Assembly: GCF_001643015.1 (NCBI RefSeq)
Contig: NZ_CP015622.1
Coordinates: forward strand, 1,191,358 to 1,255,357
Reading direction: 5' to 3'
DNA from: Corynebacterium crudilactis
Lineage (GTDB): Bacteria > Actinomycetota > Actinomycetes > Mycobacteriales > Mycobacteriaceae
Length of the DNA: 64,000 bases
Positions 14,999-24,704 of this stretch are shown piece after piece. The position numbers and the translations under genes were made by a program. Within the stretch, counting starts at the first letter, position 1; each line of letters opens with the position of its first letter. The notes beneath the pieces are model-generated. The model searched no databases. It was given only the letters and a program-made list of their open reading frames with translations, and was not told the DNA's origin.

Positions 14999-16615
14999 TT
15001 AGTCCTTCCTTGGTGGGAACATGGATGCGGGGCGTTCGCCGATATTCCAGGAGGTCAAGCTCACGCGCCCACCGGTAGTTTCCGCATCGCTGCCGCAACC
15101 ACCATCACCACAGGCCTCTGGTGCGCCTTCACCCAAGCCAGCATTGAGCTGTTCTGCGGCTCGCGCTGGATCAACATCGCCAAAAGGATCCAGGGAAGAA
15201 ATTCCGCGTGGGGTTTCTGGGGAGGTCGTGGGGATAACATAGCGATCGTCATATTTCGCGATAGCTAGGATGCGATACATTTCCTGCATGACCTTGCCCG
15301 TCATGCCTACTGCCTGGGCGATGTCTTCCTGAGGCTCGCGCCCCAAGCTGATATCGCGCATATAGGAACGCATAGCAGCTAGTCGCCTTAAAGACTTCTC
15401 CACAGGTCGGGTATCGCCGGCGGTAAAAAGGCCTGCCAGATATTCCAAAGGGATACGCATGGTAGAAAGAGCAGTGAGTAAGATCTTATGGTCTTCGCCG
15501 TCGTTGCCCGATGCGGTGACCTCATCAACGATAGGGCTTAGTGGCGGGATGTACCAGACCATTGGCAAGGTGCGGTATTCCGGATGCAGCGGCAACGCCA
15601 CTTCATATTTGAAGATGAGATCATGGATCGGAGAGTTCTGGGCTGCCTCAATCCAGGAATGCGGAATGCCGTTGCGCTGTGCATCAGCAACTACTTGAGG
15701 ATCATGCGGATCGAGGAACAGTGTCTTTTGGGCTTCGAAAAGATCTTTCTCGTCCGGTGTCGCAGCGACTTCGGCGACGCGGTCGGCGTCGTAAAGCAAT
15801 ACTCCTAGGTAGCGCAAGCGGCCCACGCACGTCTCGGAGCACACCGTTGGCTGGCCAACTTCCAAACGTGGATAGCACAGCGTACATTTTTCGGCCTTAC
15901 CGGATTTATGGTTGAAATAGACCTTCTTATACGGGCAACCTGAGACACACATGCGCCAACCACGACATTGATCCTGATCCACCAAGACAATGCCATCTTC
16001 CGCACGCTTGTACATTGCGCCGGAAGGGCACGAGGACACACACGTTGGGTTGAGGCAGTGTTCACAAATACGAGGCAAATAGAACATGAAGGAATCTTCG
16101 ATTTCTTTTTGCACTGTGAGGTTCATTTTCTCCAGCACAGGATCTTGATCAAGCGTGGTGGTAGAACCGCCCAAGTTGTCATCCCAGTTGGAAGACCATT
16201 CAATTTTATCGATAGGTCGGCCATCCAGCTGGCTGATTGGACGCGCAGTGGGCTGTGTTTTCTGACCAGCTGGCGCAGAGAGCAGCTTGTCGTATTCATA
16301 CGTCCACGGCTCATAATAATCTTGAATTGTAGGCAGCTTCGGATTGTGGAAAATCGTGGCCAGCTTCTTCAACCGGCCACCAGCCTTGGGCTTCAACTTG
16401 CCAGAATTGGTACGGATCCAACCTCCTTCCCATTTCTCCTGGTCCTCCCAACCACGGGGATAACCCACACCTGGCCGGGTTTCCACATTGTTAAACCAGA
16501 TGTATTCCGTGCCTTGACGGTTGGTCCATGCCTGCTTACACGTGACAGAACACGTATGGCAGCCAATGCACTTATCCAAGTTCATGATCATTGCGATCTG
16601 AGCCATGACCTTCAT
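14999..16615 (-). CDS. narH: Respiratory nitrate reductase beta subunit (Fe-S)
   Basis: A 538-residue electron-transfer subunit. The first cluster motif is C16-x2-C-x2-C-x3-C (CIGCHTCSVTC). Further ferredoxin-like motifs are RICEHCLNPTCVSSCP and CRGWRMCVSGCP. The Trp replacing a Cys in CRGWRMC is the known cause of the [3Fe-4S] centre in NarH. A fourth set (KCTLCYPR, VCSETC) completes the ligands. Its ATG overlaps the narG stop (TAATG), with AGGAGG 10 bases upstream, so translation is coupled. The C-terminal tail is Gly/Cys-rich (EACGDGGCGSD), which I do not know from E. coli NarH. Confidence 0.96.
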   Translation of the reverse strand: MKVMAQIAMIMNLDKCIGCHTCSVTCKQAWTNRQGTEYIWFNNVETRPGVGYPRGWEDQEKWEGGWIRTNSGKLKPKAGGRLKKLATIFHNPKLPTIQDYYEPWTYEYDKLLSAPAGQKTQPTARPISQLDGRPIDKIEWSSNWDDNLGGSTTTLDQDPVLEKMNLTVQKEIEDSFMFYLPRICEHCLNPTCVSSCPSGAMYKRAEDGIVLVDQDQCRGWRMCVSGCPYKKVYFNHKSGKAEKCTLCYPRLEVGQPTVCSETCVGRLRYLGVLLYDADRVAEVAATPDEKDLFEAQKTLFLDPHDPQVVADAQRNGIPHSWIEAAQNSPIHDLIFKYEVALPLHPEYRTLPMVWYIPPLSPIVDEVTASGNDGEDHKILLTALSTMRIPLEYLAGLFTAGDTRPVEKSLRRLAAMRSYMRDISLGREPQEDIAQAVGMTGKVMQEMYRILAIAKYDDRYVIPTTSPETPRGISSLDPFGDVDPARAAEQLNAGLGEGAPEACGDGGCGSDAETTGGRVSLTSWNIGERPASMFPPRKD

Positions 16616-19600
16616 TAGTACTGCACCTCCTGGGAGCGGCGACGGATTCTGGTGACCTCATCGCGGTTGTTTCCTGTAGGTCCGATGTAGTTGAAGCCAT
16701 ACGTTAAGTGGCCATAGCCACCGGCAACATGGACCGGCTTAATCATGATTCGGGTAAGGGAGTTATGCGTGCCACCGCGACGTCCGGACTTTTCATTAAG
16801 CGGGGTGCCAGCGGTGCGTTCCTGAGCATGGTTCATAAACACCGTGCCTTCTGGAATACGGTGGGAGACAATCGCACGGGCAGAGACCACACCATTGCGG
16901 TTATAAGCCTCAATCCAGTCATTGTCCGCGATGCCAAGTTTTTCGGCATCCTTATTAGACATCCAGATCACCTGTCCACCTCTAGAAATAGACAGCACGT
17001 GGAGGTTGTCGTAATACTGCGAGTGAATAGACCACTTGTTGTGGGTGGTCAGATAACGCACGGTTACTTCTGGTTCGCCATCAGCACCAGTGATGGATTC
17101 GCCCGGTCCTACTTCACCGTTGATGTGGATCTTGTCCAGTGGGGGTCGGAAGATAGGCAATTGCTCGCCATAATCAATAAACCAATCATGATCGAGGTAG
17201 TAGTGCATGCGACCAGACAGCGTGTGCCATGGCTTGTCATATTCCAAGTTGATGGAAAACGCCGTGTAGCGTCGCCCATCCTTTTTGGAGCCCGTCCATT
17301 CCGGAGAAGTAATGACCTCCATCGGGCGTTCCTTGACCTGATCCCAATTGATGCGGGTGCCTTCATGATCTGCAATGAGATCCATCATGTCAGTGCCCAC
17401 GCGTGCGCCTTGGTTCTTAAAACCTTCTGCAGCAACTTCACCATTAGACACACCGCTGAGGTGAAGAATCATCTCAATAGCCTTGATGGCAGAATCCAGC
17501 TGTGGGCGCTCACCTGCAGATTCCGTCATGGAGGTGCCGTTGATCAACGCGAGCTCGTCCACCTGCTTGCTCACATTGAAAGCCGTGCCATGGGTACCAG
17601 TGCCAGCCTTGGCCGTTAGTGGCCCCAAGTGCGTCCACTTTTCATACACCTTGGAGTAATCGCGTTCGACCGGAATGATCTTGGCCATGGTCTTGCCAGG
17701 GATCAAACCTACGTCCTTAATATCCGGCACGATGCCACCGGGCATATTCAGCTCATCTGGCGAATCATGCGCGATAGGTGCAGTGACTACATCAGTCTGG
17801 GTACCCAACCAGGTTTCGGCCTGGGCGGAGAACTCCTTGGCCAGATCGTGGAAAACTTCCCAGTCAGTGCGGGTTTCCCACGGTGGGTTGATGGCTGCGT
17901 TAAAGGAATGAATGAACGGGTGCATATCTGTGGTAGACAGATCGTGTTTTTCATACCAGGTAGCTGCCGGCAGGACGATATCTGAGACCAAAGTGGTGGA
18001 AGTATTGCGGAAATCCGTGGTCAGCATGAGATCGAGTTTTCCTTCTGGAGCCTTCTCCCTCCAGACAATGGATTCTGGTCGATCTTCAGGTGCATTTTCT
18101 TGCGCAGAATCATCAGAATCAACACCAAGCATATGGCGGAGGAAAAACTCTGTGCCCTTAGCTGAAGAGCCCATCAAGTTGGTGCGCCAGTTAAGCAAAA
18201 TACGAGGCCAGTTTTCTGGTGCATCGGGGTCTTCGCACGCGAACTGCAATTCACCATCAGTGAGCTGCTGGACAATATGATCCGATACCGACACACCCTT
18301 TTCCTCAGCCTCCTGAGTAAGGAGAAGCGGGTTGCGATTGAATTGCGGGAAGGATGGCATCCAACCACGCTTCATGGATTCCACTAGCGTATCTGCCGTC
18401 ATCTTATCCCCCACGGTGCCACGATTAGCCAGTGGAGAAGCAAGACGGTTAGCGCGAGTGTTGTCATATCTCCACTGGTCAGTGGTCAGATAATAGAAAC
18501 CAGTGGTGATCATCTGGCGAGGAGGGCGCTGCCAATCTGTGGCAAAAGCATACTGTGCCCAGCCATTCATCGGGCGGAGCTTTTCTTGGCCAACATAGTG
18601 CGCCCAACCGCCACCATTGACACCTTGAGTGCCACACATGGAGGTCAGCGCCAGGAAGGTGCGGTAGATGGAATCCGCGTGGAAGTAGTGGTTCACTCCA
18701 GCGCCCATGATGATCTGGGAACGTCCCTTGGATTCTTCAGCATTGTGAGCGAATTCGCGGCCTAAACGGATGGCCTGATTAGCTGGTACGCCTGTGAGCT
18801 CTTCCTGCCAGGCAGGTGTGCCCATCACTGGGTCCTGGAAATCCTTCGGCCATTCACCAGGCAGATTTAGCTCTTCACGGTTCACACCGTAATGGGCAAG
18901 CAAGACATCAAACACGGTGGTGAATTTCCGACCATTCAAGGTGATAGTTGGTACGCCACGGCTGATAGTGCCAGCGCCGACGGGACCTTCTTGGGCTGCC
19001 GTTGCTGGAAGATCAAAGCGTGGGAAAAGAACTTCGGCAGTATCAGTCTGTGCAGTTTCGACCTCTGCAATAGACATGACAGGATCCACTCCATCTAGGC
19101 GCAGATTCCATTTGCCCATGCCTTCTTCGCCCCAACGGTCTGCCACCGTGCCACCGGGATCAACAACAGAGCCATCTTTTTGCAACACAAGAAGACGGTG
19201 AGTGGCATTTGGAGTAGTAGCTAAAGCCGGTGAGATATCAGCGGCACGGTCAGCAGTAAGGAATTTTCCAGGTGTATAGCCGCCATCACCGTGCTCATCC
19301 AATTCGATTAAGAACGGAGAGTCAGTGTATTTGCGCATGTAATCCATGAAATATGGAGTCTTTTTAGCAACATGGAATTCCTTTAAGATCACATGCCCCA
19401 TGGCAAAAGCTAAGGCGCCATCCGTTCCGGGGTGGATGCGAGCCCATTCATCGGCAAATTTCGTGGAGTCGGCGAAATCCGGGGAGACCACAACAACCTT
19501 GGTGCCCTTGTAACGAGCTTCCACCATGAAGTGGGAATCAGGAGTACGGGTAACCGGGATATTAGAACCCCACATCATCAGGTAACTGGAGTTGTACCAA

Positions 19601-20376
19601 TCACCAGATTCGGGGACATCGGTTTGATCACCGAAGGTTTGTGGGGAAGCAGGTGGGAGATCTGCGTACCAATCATAGAAGGAGAGTGCGACTCCGCCGA
19701 TGGTCTGCAAGAAGCGGGTACCAGCACCATAGGAGACTTGGGACATTGCTGGAATGACCGTGAATCCGTGGATGCGATCCGGGCCATATTGGCGGATGGT
19801 GTACACATGGGCTGCTGCAGCAATTTCCATGGCTTCTTCATATTGGACGCGGATAAGCCCGCCTTTGCCTCGCTGTGACACATAGGCGTTGCGCTTTTCA
19901 GGTGTTTCTACAATCTCACGCCAAGCTAGAACTGGGTCGCCGAGGCGTTGTTTTGCCTCACGGTACATATCAACGAGTACGCCACGGATATAGGGATACC
20001 GGATGCGAGTAGGGGAATAGGTGTACCAAGAAAATGAGGCTCCGCGAGGGCAACCGCGTGGTTCATAATCAGGCATATCGGGGCCGGTGCTGGGATAGTC
20101 CACAGCCTGGGATTCCCAGGTGATCACGCCATCTTTGACGTAGACCTTCCAGGAGCAAGAGCCAGTACAGTTCACGCCGTGAGTGGAACGCACGACTTTA
20201 TCGAATGCCCAACGATTGCGGTAAAACACATCAGCTTGGCGTCCGCCCTGCAAAAAGATCTGCTGACCTTCAGCACCAACGGTGCCTTTTCTTAAGAAAC
20301 TGCCGAGTTTAAAAAGGGGATTAGTGTTGTCCGATGACGGGGAGGACGAGGTGGACTGCGACGTGGAAGTAGTCAT
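16615..20376 (-). CDS. narG: Respiratory nitrate reductase alpha subunit
   Basis: A 1253-residue molybdopterin (bis-MGD) enzyme that reduces nitrate to nitrite on the cytoplasmic face. The N-terminal FS0 [4Fe-4S] motif is H66-x3-C70-x3-C74 plus a distal Cys (PRGCPRG), as in E. coli NarG with its His ligand. Molybdopterin oxidoreductase and dinucleotide-binding domains fill the rest (MMWGSNIPVTRTPD, VVVVSPDFADSTKFAD). No Tat signal is seen, as expected for NarG. It needs the cofactor made by mog, moeA, mobA and moaA, all within 14 kb. It begins 16 bases after narK. Confidence 0.97.
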   Translation of the reverse strand: MTTSTSQSTSSSPSSDNTNPLFKLGSFLRKGTVGAEGQQIFLQGGRQADVFYRNRWAFDKVVRSTHGVNCTGSCSWKVYVKDGVITWESQAVDYPSTGPDMPDYEPRGCPRGASFSWYTYSPTRIRYPYIRGVLVDMYREAKQRLGDPVLAWREIVETPEKRNAYVSQRGKGGLIRVQYEEAMEIAAAAHVYTIRQYGPDRIHGFTVIPAMSQVSYGAGTRFLQTIGGVALSFYDWYADLPPASPQTFGDQTDVPESGDWYNSSYLMMWGSNIPVTRTPDSHFMVEARYKGTKVVVVSPDFADSTKFADEWARIHPGTDGALAFAMGHVILKEFHVAKKTPYFMDYMRKYTDSPFLIELDEHGDGGYTPGKFLTADRAADISPALATTPNATHRLLVLQKDGSVVDPGGTVADRWGEEGMGKWNLRLDGVDPVMSIAEVETAQTDTAEVLFPRFDLPATAAQEGPVGAGTISRGVPTITLNGRKFTTVFDVLLAHYGVNREELNLPGEWPKDFQDPVMGTPAWQEELTGVPANQAIRLGREFAHNAEESKGRSQIIMGAGVNHYFHADSIYRTFLALTSMCGTQGVNGGGWAHYVGQEKLRPMNGWAQYAFATDWQRPPRQMITTGFYYLTTDQWRYDNTRANRLASPLANRGTVGDKMTADTLVESMKRGWMPSFPQFNRNPLLLTQEAEEKGVSVSDHIVQQLTDGELQFACEDPDAPENWPRILLNWRTNLMGSSAKGTEFFLRHMLGVDSDDSAQENAPEDRPESIVWREKAPEGKLDLMLTTDFRNTSTTLVSDIVLPAATWYEKHDLSTTDMHPFIHSFNAAINPPWETRTDWEVFHDLAKEFSAQAETWLGTQTDVVTAPIAHDSPDELNMPGGIVPDIKDVGLIPGKTMAKIIPVERDYSKVYEKWTHLGPLTAKAGTGTHGTAFNVSKQVDELALINGTSMTESAGERPQLDSAIKAIEMILHLSGVSNGEVAAEGFKNQGARVGTDMMDLIADHEGTRINWDQVKERPMEVITSPEWTGSKKDGRRYTAFSINLEYDKPWHTLSGRMHYYLDHDWFIDYGEQLPIFRPPLDKIHINGEVGPGESITGADGEPEVTVRYLTTHNKWSIHSQYYDNLHVLSISRGGQVIWMSNKDAEKLGIADNDWIEAYNRNGVVSARAIVSHRIPEGTVFMNHAQERTAGTPLNEKSGRRGGTHNSLTRIMIKPVHVAGGYGHLTYGFNYIGPTGNNRDEVTRIRRRSQEVQY

Positions 20377-20392
20377 GAATTAGCCTTTCGAG

Positions 20393-21730
20393 TTATCCCG
20401 GGAATGGAGCATTCGGGCGCGCATAGTAGATCCAGGTCAAAGCGGTAGCGATGATGAAAAACACCACGCAACCCCAGAAGAAAGCCACGGTTGGGGTGGC
20501 TGAGAGCAAGACACCGACGATGAAGGGGCCAAAAGCTCCGATTGCACCTGTCCAGCCAATGACGCCGCCAGCTTGGCGTTTCGGCAAGATCATCGGCATT
20601 TGTTTGAAGGTGCCGGCGTTGCCTAAACCGGTGAAGAAGAACAGTGCAAGCATGGACCATAAAAATGGCCAGAAATCATCGGGAGTCTGGGCTTTATTGA
20701 GGAAGACCGCAGCGGCTGCAGTGGAGATGATCATTCCGATACCACTGATAAAGGTCCAGATGGCGCCGCCAAAACGGTCACACAGTGGTCCCCATGCCGC
20801 GCGCACCAAAGCTCCGATCAATGGCCCAAGGAATGCGTAGGTAGCGCCAGCGTGGAGCATTTCTGCTGGATAAGACTCTCCCATCGGGGAAGCGATACCG
20901 AAGTTGTTGTTGATAATAAGGCCGAATTGCGCGGCGAAACCTGCGAAAGCACCGAAAGTCATCAAATACACAACGGAAAGAATCCACGTGTTCTTATTGC
21001 CAAAGATATCGATTTGCTGACGGAAGTTTGTTTTGATGGGGATGTCTTTAAGGAAGAGAAACGCCAACACAGCAGCAAGAATTGTCCATGGCACCAACAC
21101 AATTGCGGCATTGTGCACAAATACTGTGGAGCCTTCCGCAGTGCGCTGTGGGCTAAGAAAACCGATGCCTAGAAGACCAAAACCCATGACCCAGGGGCCC
21201 ATGAATTGGATGATGGACACACCCAAGTTGCCGATACCTGCCTGAACGCCCAGTGCAGTTCCAGATTTAGCTTTGGGGAAGAAAAAGCCGGTGGAAGGCA
21301 TGTATCCAGAGAAGATACCTCCGCCGATGCCAGTAAGTGCTGCAAGGGTGAGCAACCACCAATAAGGAGTGGAAGCATCCTGAACCGCGAGAAACCAACC
21401 AAACATGGGGATGAGGAAGAGCGCTGAGGAGATGCCCACGAGTTTGCGAGTGCCGAGCAGCGCGGGAAGGAACATGTAGATCAAGCGGATTAAACCGCCA
21501 GCAAGTCCTGGGATGGAAACAAGCCAATAAAGCTGTGCGGAGGAAAGATCGAATCCGATGCGATTGAGCAGAGGAGCGATGGCGGAAACCAAATACCAAA
21601 CGCAGAAACCAATAATCATGGAGAAGGTGGTGATCCACAGTGTTCGCCATGCAATTTTTGAGTCCCAATGGTCAGGATCTTCGGGATCCCACCCTTGGAG
21701 AACAACGCCTTTTGTGTTGAGTTGTGTCAC
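20393..21730 (-). CDS. narK: Nitrate/nitrite transporter (NNP family)
   Basis: A 445-residue major facilitator of the nitrate/nitrite porter family with about 12 helices. The two NNP signature regions are visible: GVQAGIGNLGVSIIQF in the first half and FFFTGLGNAGTFKQMP in the second. It probably imports nitrate and exports nitrite for NarGHI. It is the first gene of narKGHJI and is called narT in some C. glutamicum annotations. The promoter lies in the 258-base divergent region shared with mog. Confidence 0.95.
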   Translation of the reverse strand: MTQLNTKGVVLQGWDPEDPDHWDSKIAWRTLWITTFSMIIGFCVWYLVSAIAPLLNRIGFDLSSAQLYWLVSIPGLAGGLIRLIYMFLPALLGTRKLVGISSALFLIPMFGWFLAVQDASTPYWWLLTLAALTGIGGGIFSGYMPSTGFFFPKAKSGTALGVQAGIGNLGVSIIQFMGPWVMGFGLLGIGFLSPQRTAEGSTVFVHNAAIVLVPWTILAAVLAFLFLKDIPIKTNFRQQIDIFGNKNTWILSVVYLMTFGAFAGFAAQFGLIINNNFGIASPMGESYPAEMLHAGATYAFLGPLIGALVRAAWGPLCDRFGGAIWTFISGIGMIISTAAAAVFLNKAQTPDDFWPFLWSMLALFFFTGLGNAGTFKQMPMILPKRQAGGVIGWTGAIGAFGPFIVGVLLSATPTVAFFWGCVVFFIIATALTWIYYARPNAPFPG

Positions 21731-21826
21731 GTGATGCCTCTTCGTGTGTAAGCGGAAGGGCTTTCCAACAAGCCCACCCTACGGCTGTGATAAGACTTAA
21801 TTTAACAGCTCTGACCTGCGACTGTC

Positions 21827-21850
21827 TATTTAAATACGGAAATTCCCGTA
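21827..21850. promoter_or_regulatory. Dyad operator candidates in the narK-mog divergent region
   Basis: TATTTAAATA (21827-21836) is a perfect palindrome. It overlaps TACGGAAATTCCCGTA (21835-21850), a 16-base dyad with two mismatches. Both lie 100-120 bases upstream of narK and about 140 upstream of mog. They are candidates for ArnR or another nitrate/oxygen regulator; the binding protein is inference. Confidence 0.4.
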
Positions 21851-21988
21851 CTTAATTACGCAACACTTTTGTAGCTTAATTCGCTTTATGCAGGTAGATG
21901 AATTTGTGCTTGTATCAACATTCATAAGTTCATAAATTTATTTACACTGGAAATAGGGTATTAAATACCCCCGCCTGAGGAGGGAAAG

Positions 21989-22477
21989 ATGCTTACACAA
22001 ACAAAGAAGCTTCACGGTTGTGTCATTATCGTGTCCGATCGAATAATTTCTGGAGAGCGAACAGATAAAGCGGGCACAATTGCCACAGAACTTTTAGTAG
22101 AAGCCGGCGTTAAGCTTTCTAAGGTCACCATTGTGGAAGAAGGCTTTGAAGCAGTCCATCGCGAATTAGGTGAAGCACTGGCGCGCCGGGATCGCGTGAT
22201 CGTGACAATCGGCGGAACTGGGGTGGGGCCACGTAACCGCACCCCAGAAGCCACGGAGTCCTATATCGATACGTTACTTCCAGGTCTCATGACACAGATT
22301 TTATTTTCTGGTTTATCCAATACCGCACAGGCAGGCTTGTCCCGTGGCTTAGTGGGCTTGAGCGCCCGCGATTCCAGCGCCAGCCTTATTATCAATGCAC
22401 CCAGCTCGGCAGGGGGAGTGCGAGACGCGCTCAGCGTGGTCTGCCCGCTTTTAGGGGCTATTTTTGAGCGCCTTTAA
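21989..22477 (+). CDS. mog: Molybdopterin adenylyltransferase, MogA/MoaB-like
   Basis: A 162-residue MoCF-binding-domain protein that adenylates molybdopterin before metal insertion by MoeA. The signature TIGGTGVGPRNRTPEATE (18 residues) is clear, and the fold begins with VIIVSDRIISGERTDKAG. The start ATG at 21989 follows GAGGAGGGAAAG. It is transcribed divergently from narK, so nitrate reductase and its cofactor share a control region. The C-terminal half (RGLVGLSARDSSASLIINAPSS) matches the family. Confidence 0.92.
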   Translation: MLTQTKKLHGCVIIVSDRIISGERTDKAGTIATELLVEAGVKLSKVTIVEEGFEAVHRELGEALARRDRVIVTIGGTGVGPRNRTPEATESYIDTLLPGLMTQILFSGLSNTAQAGLSRGLVGLSARDSSASLIINAPSSAGGVRDALSVVCPLLGAIFERL

Positions 22478-22479
22478 AA

Positions 22480-22494
22480 TTGCTTTTCGACGCC
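22480..22494 (+). repeat. Intergenic TTGCTTTTCGACGCC motif
   Basis: The 15-base motif begins 3 bases after the mog stop and runs into a small hairpin (GACGCC...GGCGT). The same motif lies next to the lysA terminator (9568) and, on the other strand, at 58564-58578. Confidence 0.5.
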
Positions 22495-22520
22495 TCCCTT
22501 CGGCGTAGCCGCATTATAAA

Positions 22521-22554
22521 AAGTCCCTATGACATGGGAATATCATAGGAACTT
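22521..22554. terminator. Bidirectional hairpin between mog and the PAP2 gene
   Basis: AAGTCCCTATGA (22521-22532) pairs with TCATAGGAACTT (22543-22554) with one mismatch. It sits between two convergent genes. Confidence 0.6.
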
Positions 22555-22573
22555 TGAGATGTGAGATGAAAAT

Positions 22574-24445
22574 TTAGAGGCGGAACATTTCCTTGATGGC
22601 AGGTGGGAGGCCAAACTGGGTAATAGCTCCAAAGATGAGAGCTGCAATGCCTCCAAGACTAGCTAGAATAGTGAAGATTCCACCAGTGGAGGAACCTGAT
22701 TCTTTATCATCGTTAGGTGTATCGGATGTCAGTAGAACTGATCCATTTTCATAGCTGACAGAAATATTATCGATACCGTCAACGATCACATTATCGAATT
22801 CACCTGAAGTGGATGCTGCATTAAGTGCCACAAATCCGGTGGAAAGATCTGCATTATCAGGAAGAGATACCTGCAAGGTGCCGTCTAATGCTGCAGAGCC
22901 AGTAATCGAGATAGGCTGGTTTAGCTTGAGTGTTGCATCGGCTCCGATATGGAGGTTTCCAGATCCTAGGGCTTGTGGGGAAGCCGCAGCCAAAGTACCT
23001 GCATTAATGGTGGTGCCACCGGTATAGGTATTGTCTCCAGACAAAGTGAGCTCGCCGGAGCCATTCTTAGTGAGGCTTCCTGCTCCTTCAATATCATTTT
23101 GCCAATTATCGGCAGCGGAGTATCCACCAGTGGATGCATCCATGTTTACTTCAACATTGGTATCAAAGGCACTGTATCCCGCTTGTGCTGCATAAAGATT
23201 GAGACGACCCCAGCCTTCGACATCATCAAGGATAGGAAAACCAGATTCAAGTCCAGTGGAATGCAGAACCCAACGACGTTGATCGTCGTTAAGGTAGGGG
23301 AGCCTGGTCTCTAGAAGGGCTTCGGCACCTTTGGGGACGCGCATTGCTTCGGAGGTGTCACCTGATTGTTCAAAGCCAAAGGTGAGGTAAGAGGTGTATT
23401 CGGCGAGTTGTTCATCAAAATTGCGGTTATTTGGCGTGATGTCGTTTTGGTTACTCAGCCAGAGCTGGGCATCATCAAAAGCTTGAGTCTTAATCGAATC
23501 GAGGGATGGATCGTTGAGCGCACCTGCAGTAATTGCAGTGGAGAGGACACGTCCACCGATAACGTCAAGTGGGGAGTGCATACCGAGTTGGATACGGCTT
23601 TCACCGATTTCCGCAGAGGTCATGAGAAGTTCATCAAATTGTTGTGGGAATGCGTATGCAAGTCCGTTGGTCGCCATTCCTCCTGCGGATGTGTGACCAG
23701 ATGGGAAGCCACCATCGCCTGAAGCTTCGGCTTCAGATTTGCGTAAAGGATAAGCGTAAACGGGCATATCTACGCCCTCGCCCCACAGTTCTGGTTCAAT
23801 CGATTCGGTCCAGCGGTATGGGCGTGGATATTGGTAAAAATTCTTGGCGTTGTTACTGGTTGCAGAGTGTCCACGGATGGCTTCGATCAGATCAACTGTG
23901 GAGCCGACCTCGCCGCCAGATTCCGCCCAATTGCCATTGGCGTTACCTTCATCGCTGTGCTTAATGGTGTGTGCATCATCAGGCACTGTGCTCGGGATGG
24001 ATGTTCCGACCTGAGCGGAGGTGCGGTAGCGGTCAGCGTAGGCGCCAAGTCCATCAGTTGCGGTGTAGTTCTGGTTGCGACGATCAATTACCCAGGCTCG
24101 TTCTTGTTCTGCATCGGTTGCCTGGCGAGAAATAGCGATGGATTGTGCAATGTTGGAATCTAACACGGAGGCATTGAGCTTAGTGCCAGTATTCCATTCC
24201 GAACCTGGAGTCCACAGTGTGAGCATCTCACTTAAGACACCTACGGCTGCATTATGTGATGGAGTGAGGTCAGTAGGCACATTGGTATGCCAAGCATCGA
24301 CATAAAATCCGTAATCTGCTACATGTGGGACGATTGCACTGGAATCAAGGAGCATTGGTTCTTGAGCGGTTGCCAGTGGGGTGCTGATTGTAGCTGCCAG
24401 TGGGGTGCAGAGGAGGAGTCCAAGTAATCGGGGAGAGGTGCGCAT
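22574..24445 (-). CDS. Secreted PAP2-family phosphatase with an autotransporter-type repeat
   Basis: A 623-residue exported protein. The signal peptide is MRTSPRLLGLLLCTPLAATIS...ATAQ. The central domain has the three PAP2 acid phosphatase motifs: K-x6-RP (KNFYQYPRPYRW), PSGH (GFPSGHTSAGG) and SR-x5-H-x3-D (SRIQLGMHSPLD). It is followed by GSGELTLSGDNTYTGGTTI and NAGTLAAAS, a sequence typical of the beta-strand repeat of Gram-negative autotransporter passengers. The protein ends in a Ser/Gly linker, one membrane helix and a short tail (KEMFRL) without LPXTG, so it is probably membrane-anchored and faces outward. The ATG at 24445 has GAAAGA upstream. The substrate is unknown. Confidence 0.85.
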   Translation of the reverse strand: MRTSPRLLGLLLCTPLAATISTPLATAQEPMLLDSSAIVPHVADYGFYVDAWHTNVPTDLTPSHNAAVGVLSEMLTLWTPGSEWNTGTKLNASVLDSNIAQSIAISRQATDAEQERAWVIDRRNQNYTATDGLGAYADRYRTSAQVGTSIPSTVPDDAHTIKHSDEGNANGNWAESGGEVGSTVDLIEAIRGHSATSNNAKNFYQYPRPYRWTESIEPELWGEGVDMPVYAYPLRKSEAEASGDGGFPSGHTSAGGMATNGLAYAFPQQFDELLMTSAEIGESRIQLGMHSPLDVIGGRVLSTAITAGALNDPSLDSIKTQAFDDAQLWLSNQNDITPNNRNFDEQLAEYTSYLTFGFEQSGDTSEAMRVPKGAEALLETRLPYLNDDQRRWVLHSTGLESGFPILDDVEGWGRLNLYAAQAGYSAFDTNVEVNMDASTGGYSAADNWQNDIEGAGSLTKNGSGELTLSGDNTYTGGTTINAGTLAAASPQALGSGNLHIGADATLKLNQPISITGSAALDGTLQVSLPDNADLSTGFVALNAASTSGEFDNVIVDGIDNISVSYENGSVLLTSDTPNDDKESGSSTGGIFTILASLGGIAALIFGAITQFGLPPAIKEMFRL

Positions 24446-24654
24446 TTTTCTTTCAATGTGACATGGCTTCACAATGTGCCTGTTGAGTTTTTAGATAGGC
24501 TAAGAGATAAGGCCAAATTAATGGGGGAAAGAACTCTTAAAATCAGGTTCAGCTGATTAAATTAAGCGCACGAGATGTCTAGAAAGTTAATTTGGAAAGT
24601 CTTGTTAATTAACTTGTGAATTTTGCACAACCACAACGTGCATGTCCATGAGAC

Positions 24655-24689
24655 AAGGCGGGATATCAATAACCTTGATATCCCGCCTT
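24655..24689 (-). terminator. Hairpin terminator after the CorC-type pair
   Basis: AAGGCGGGATATCA (24655-24668) pairs perfectly with TGATATCCCGCCTT (24676-24689). It lies 15 bases beyond the stop of the minus-strand gene at 24705, and faces the promoter region of the PAP2 gene. Confidence 0.8.
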
Positions 24690-24704
24690 TTAATCATTGA
24701 TTGC

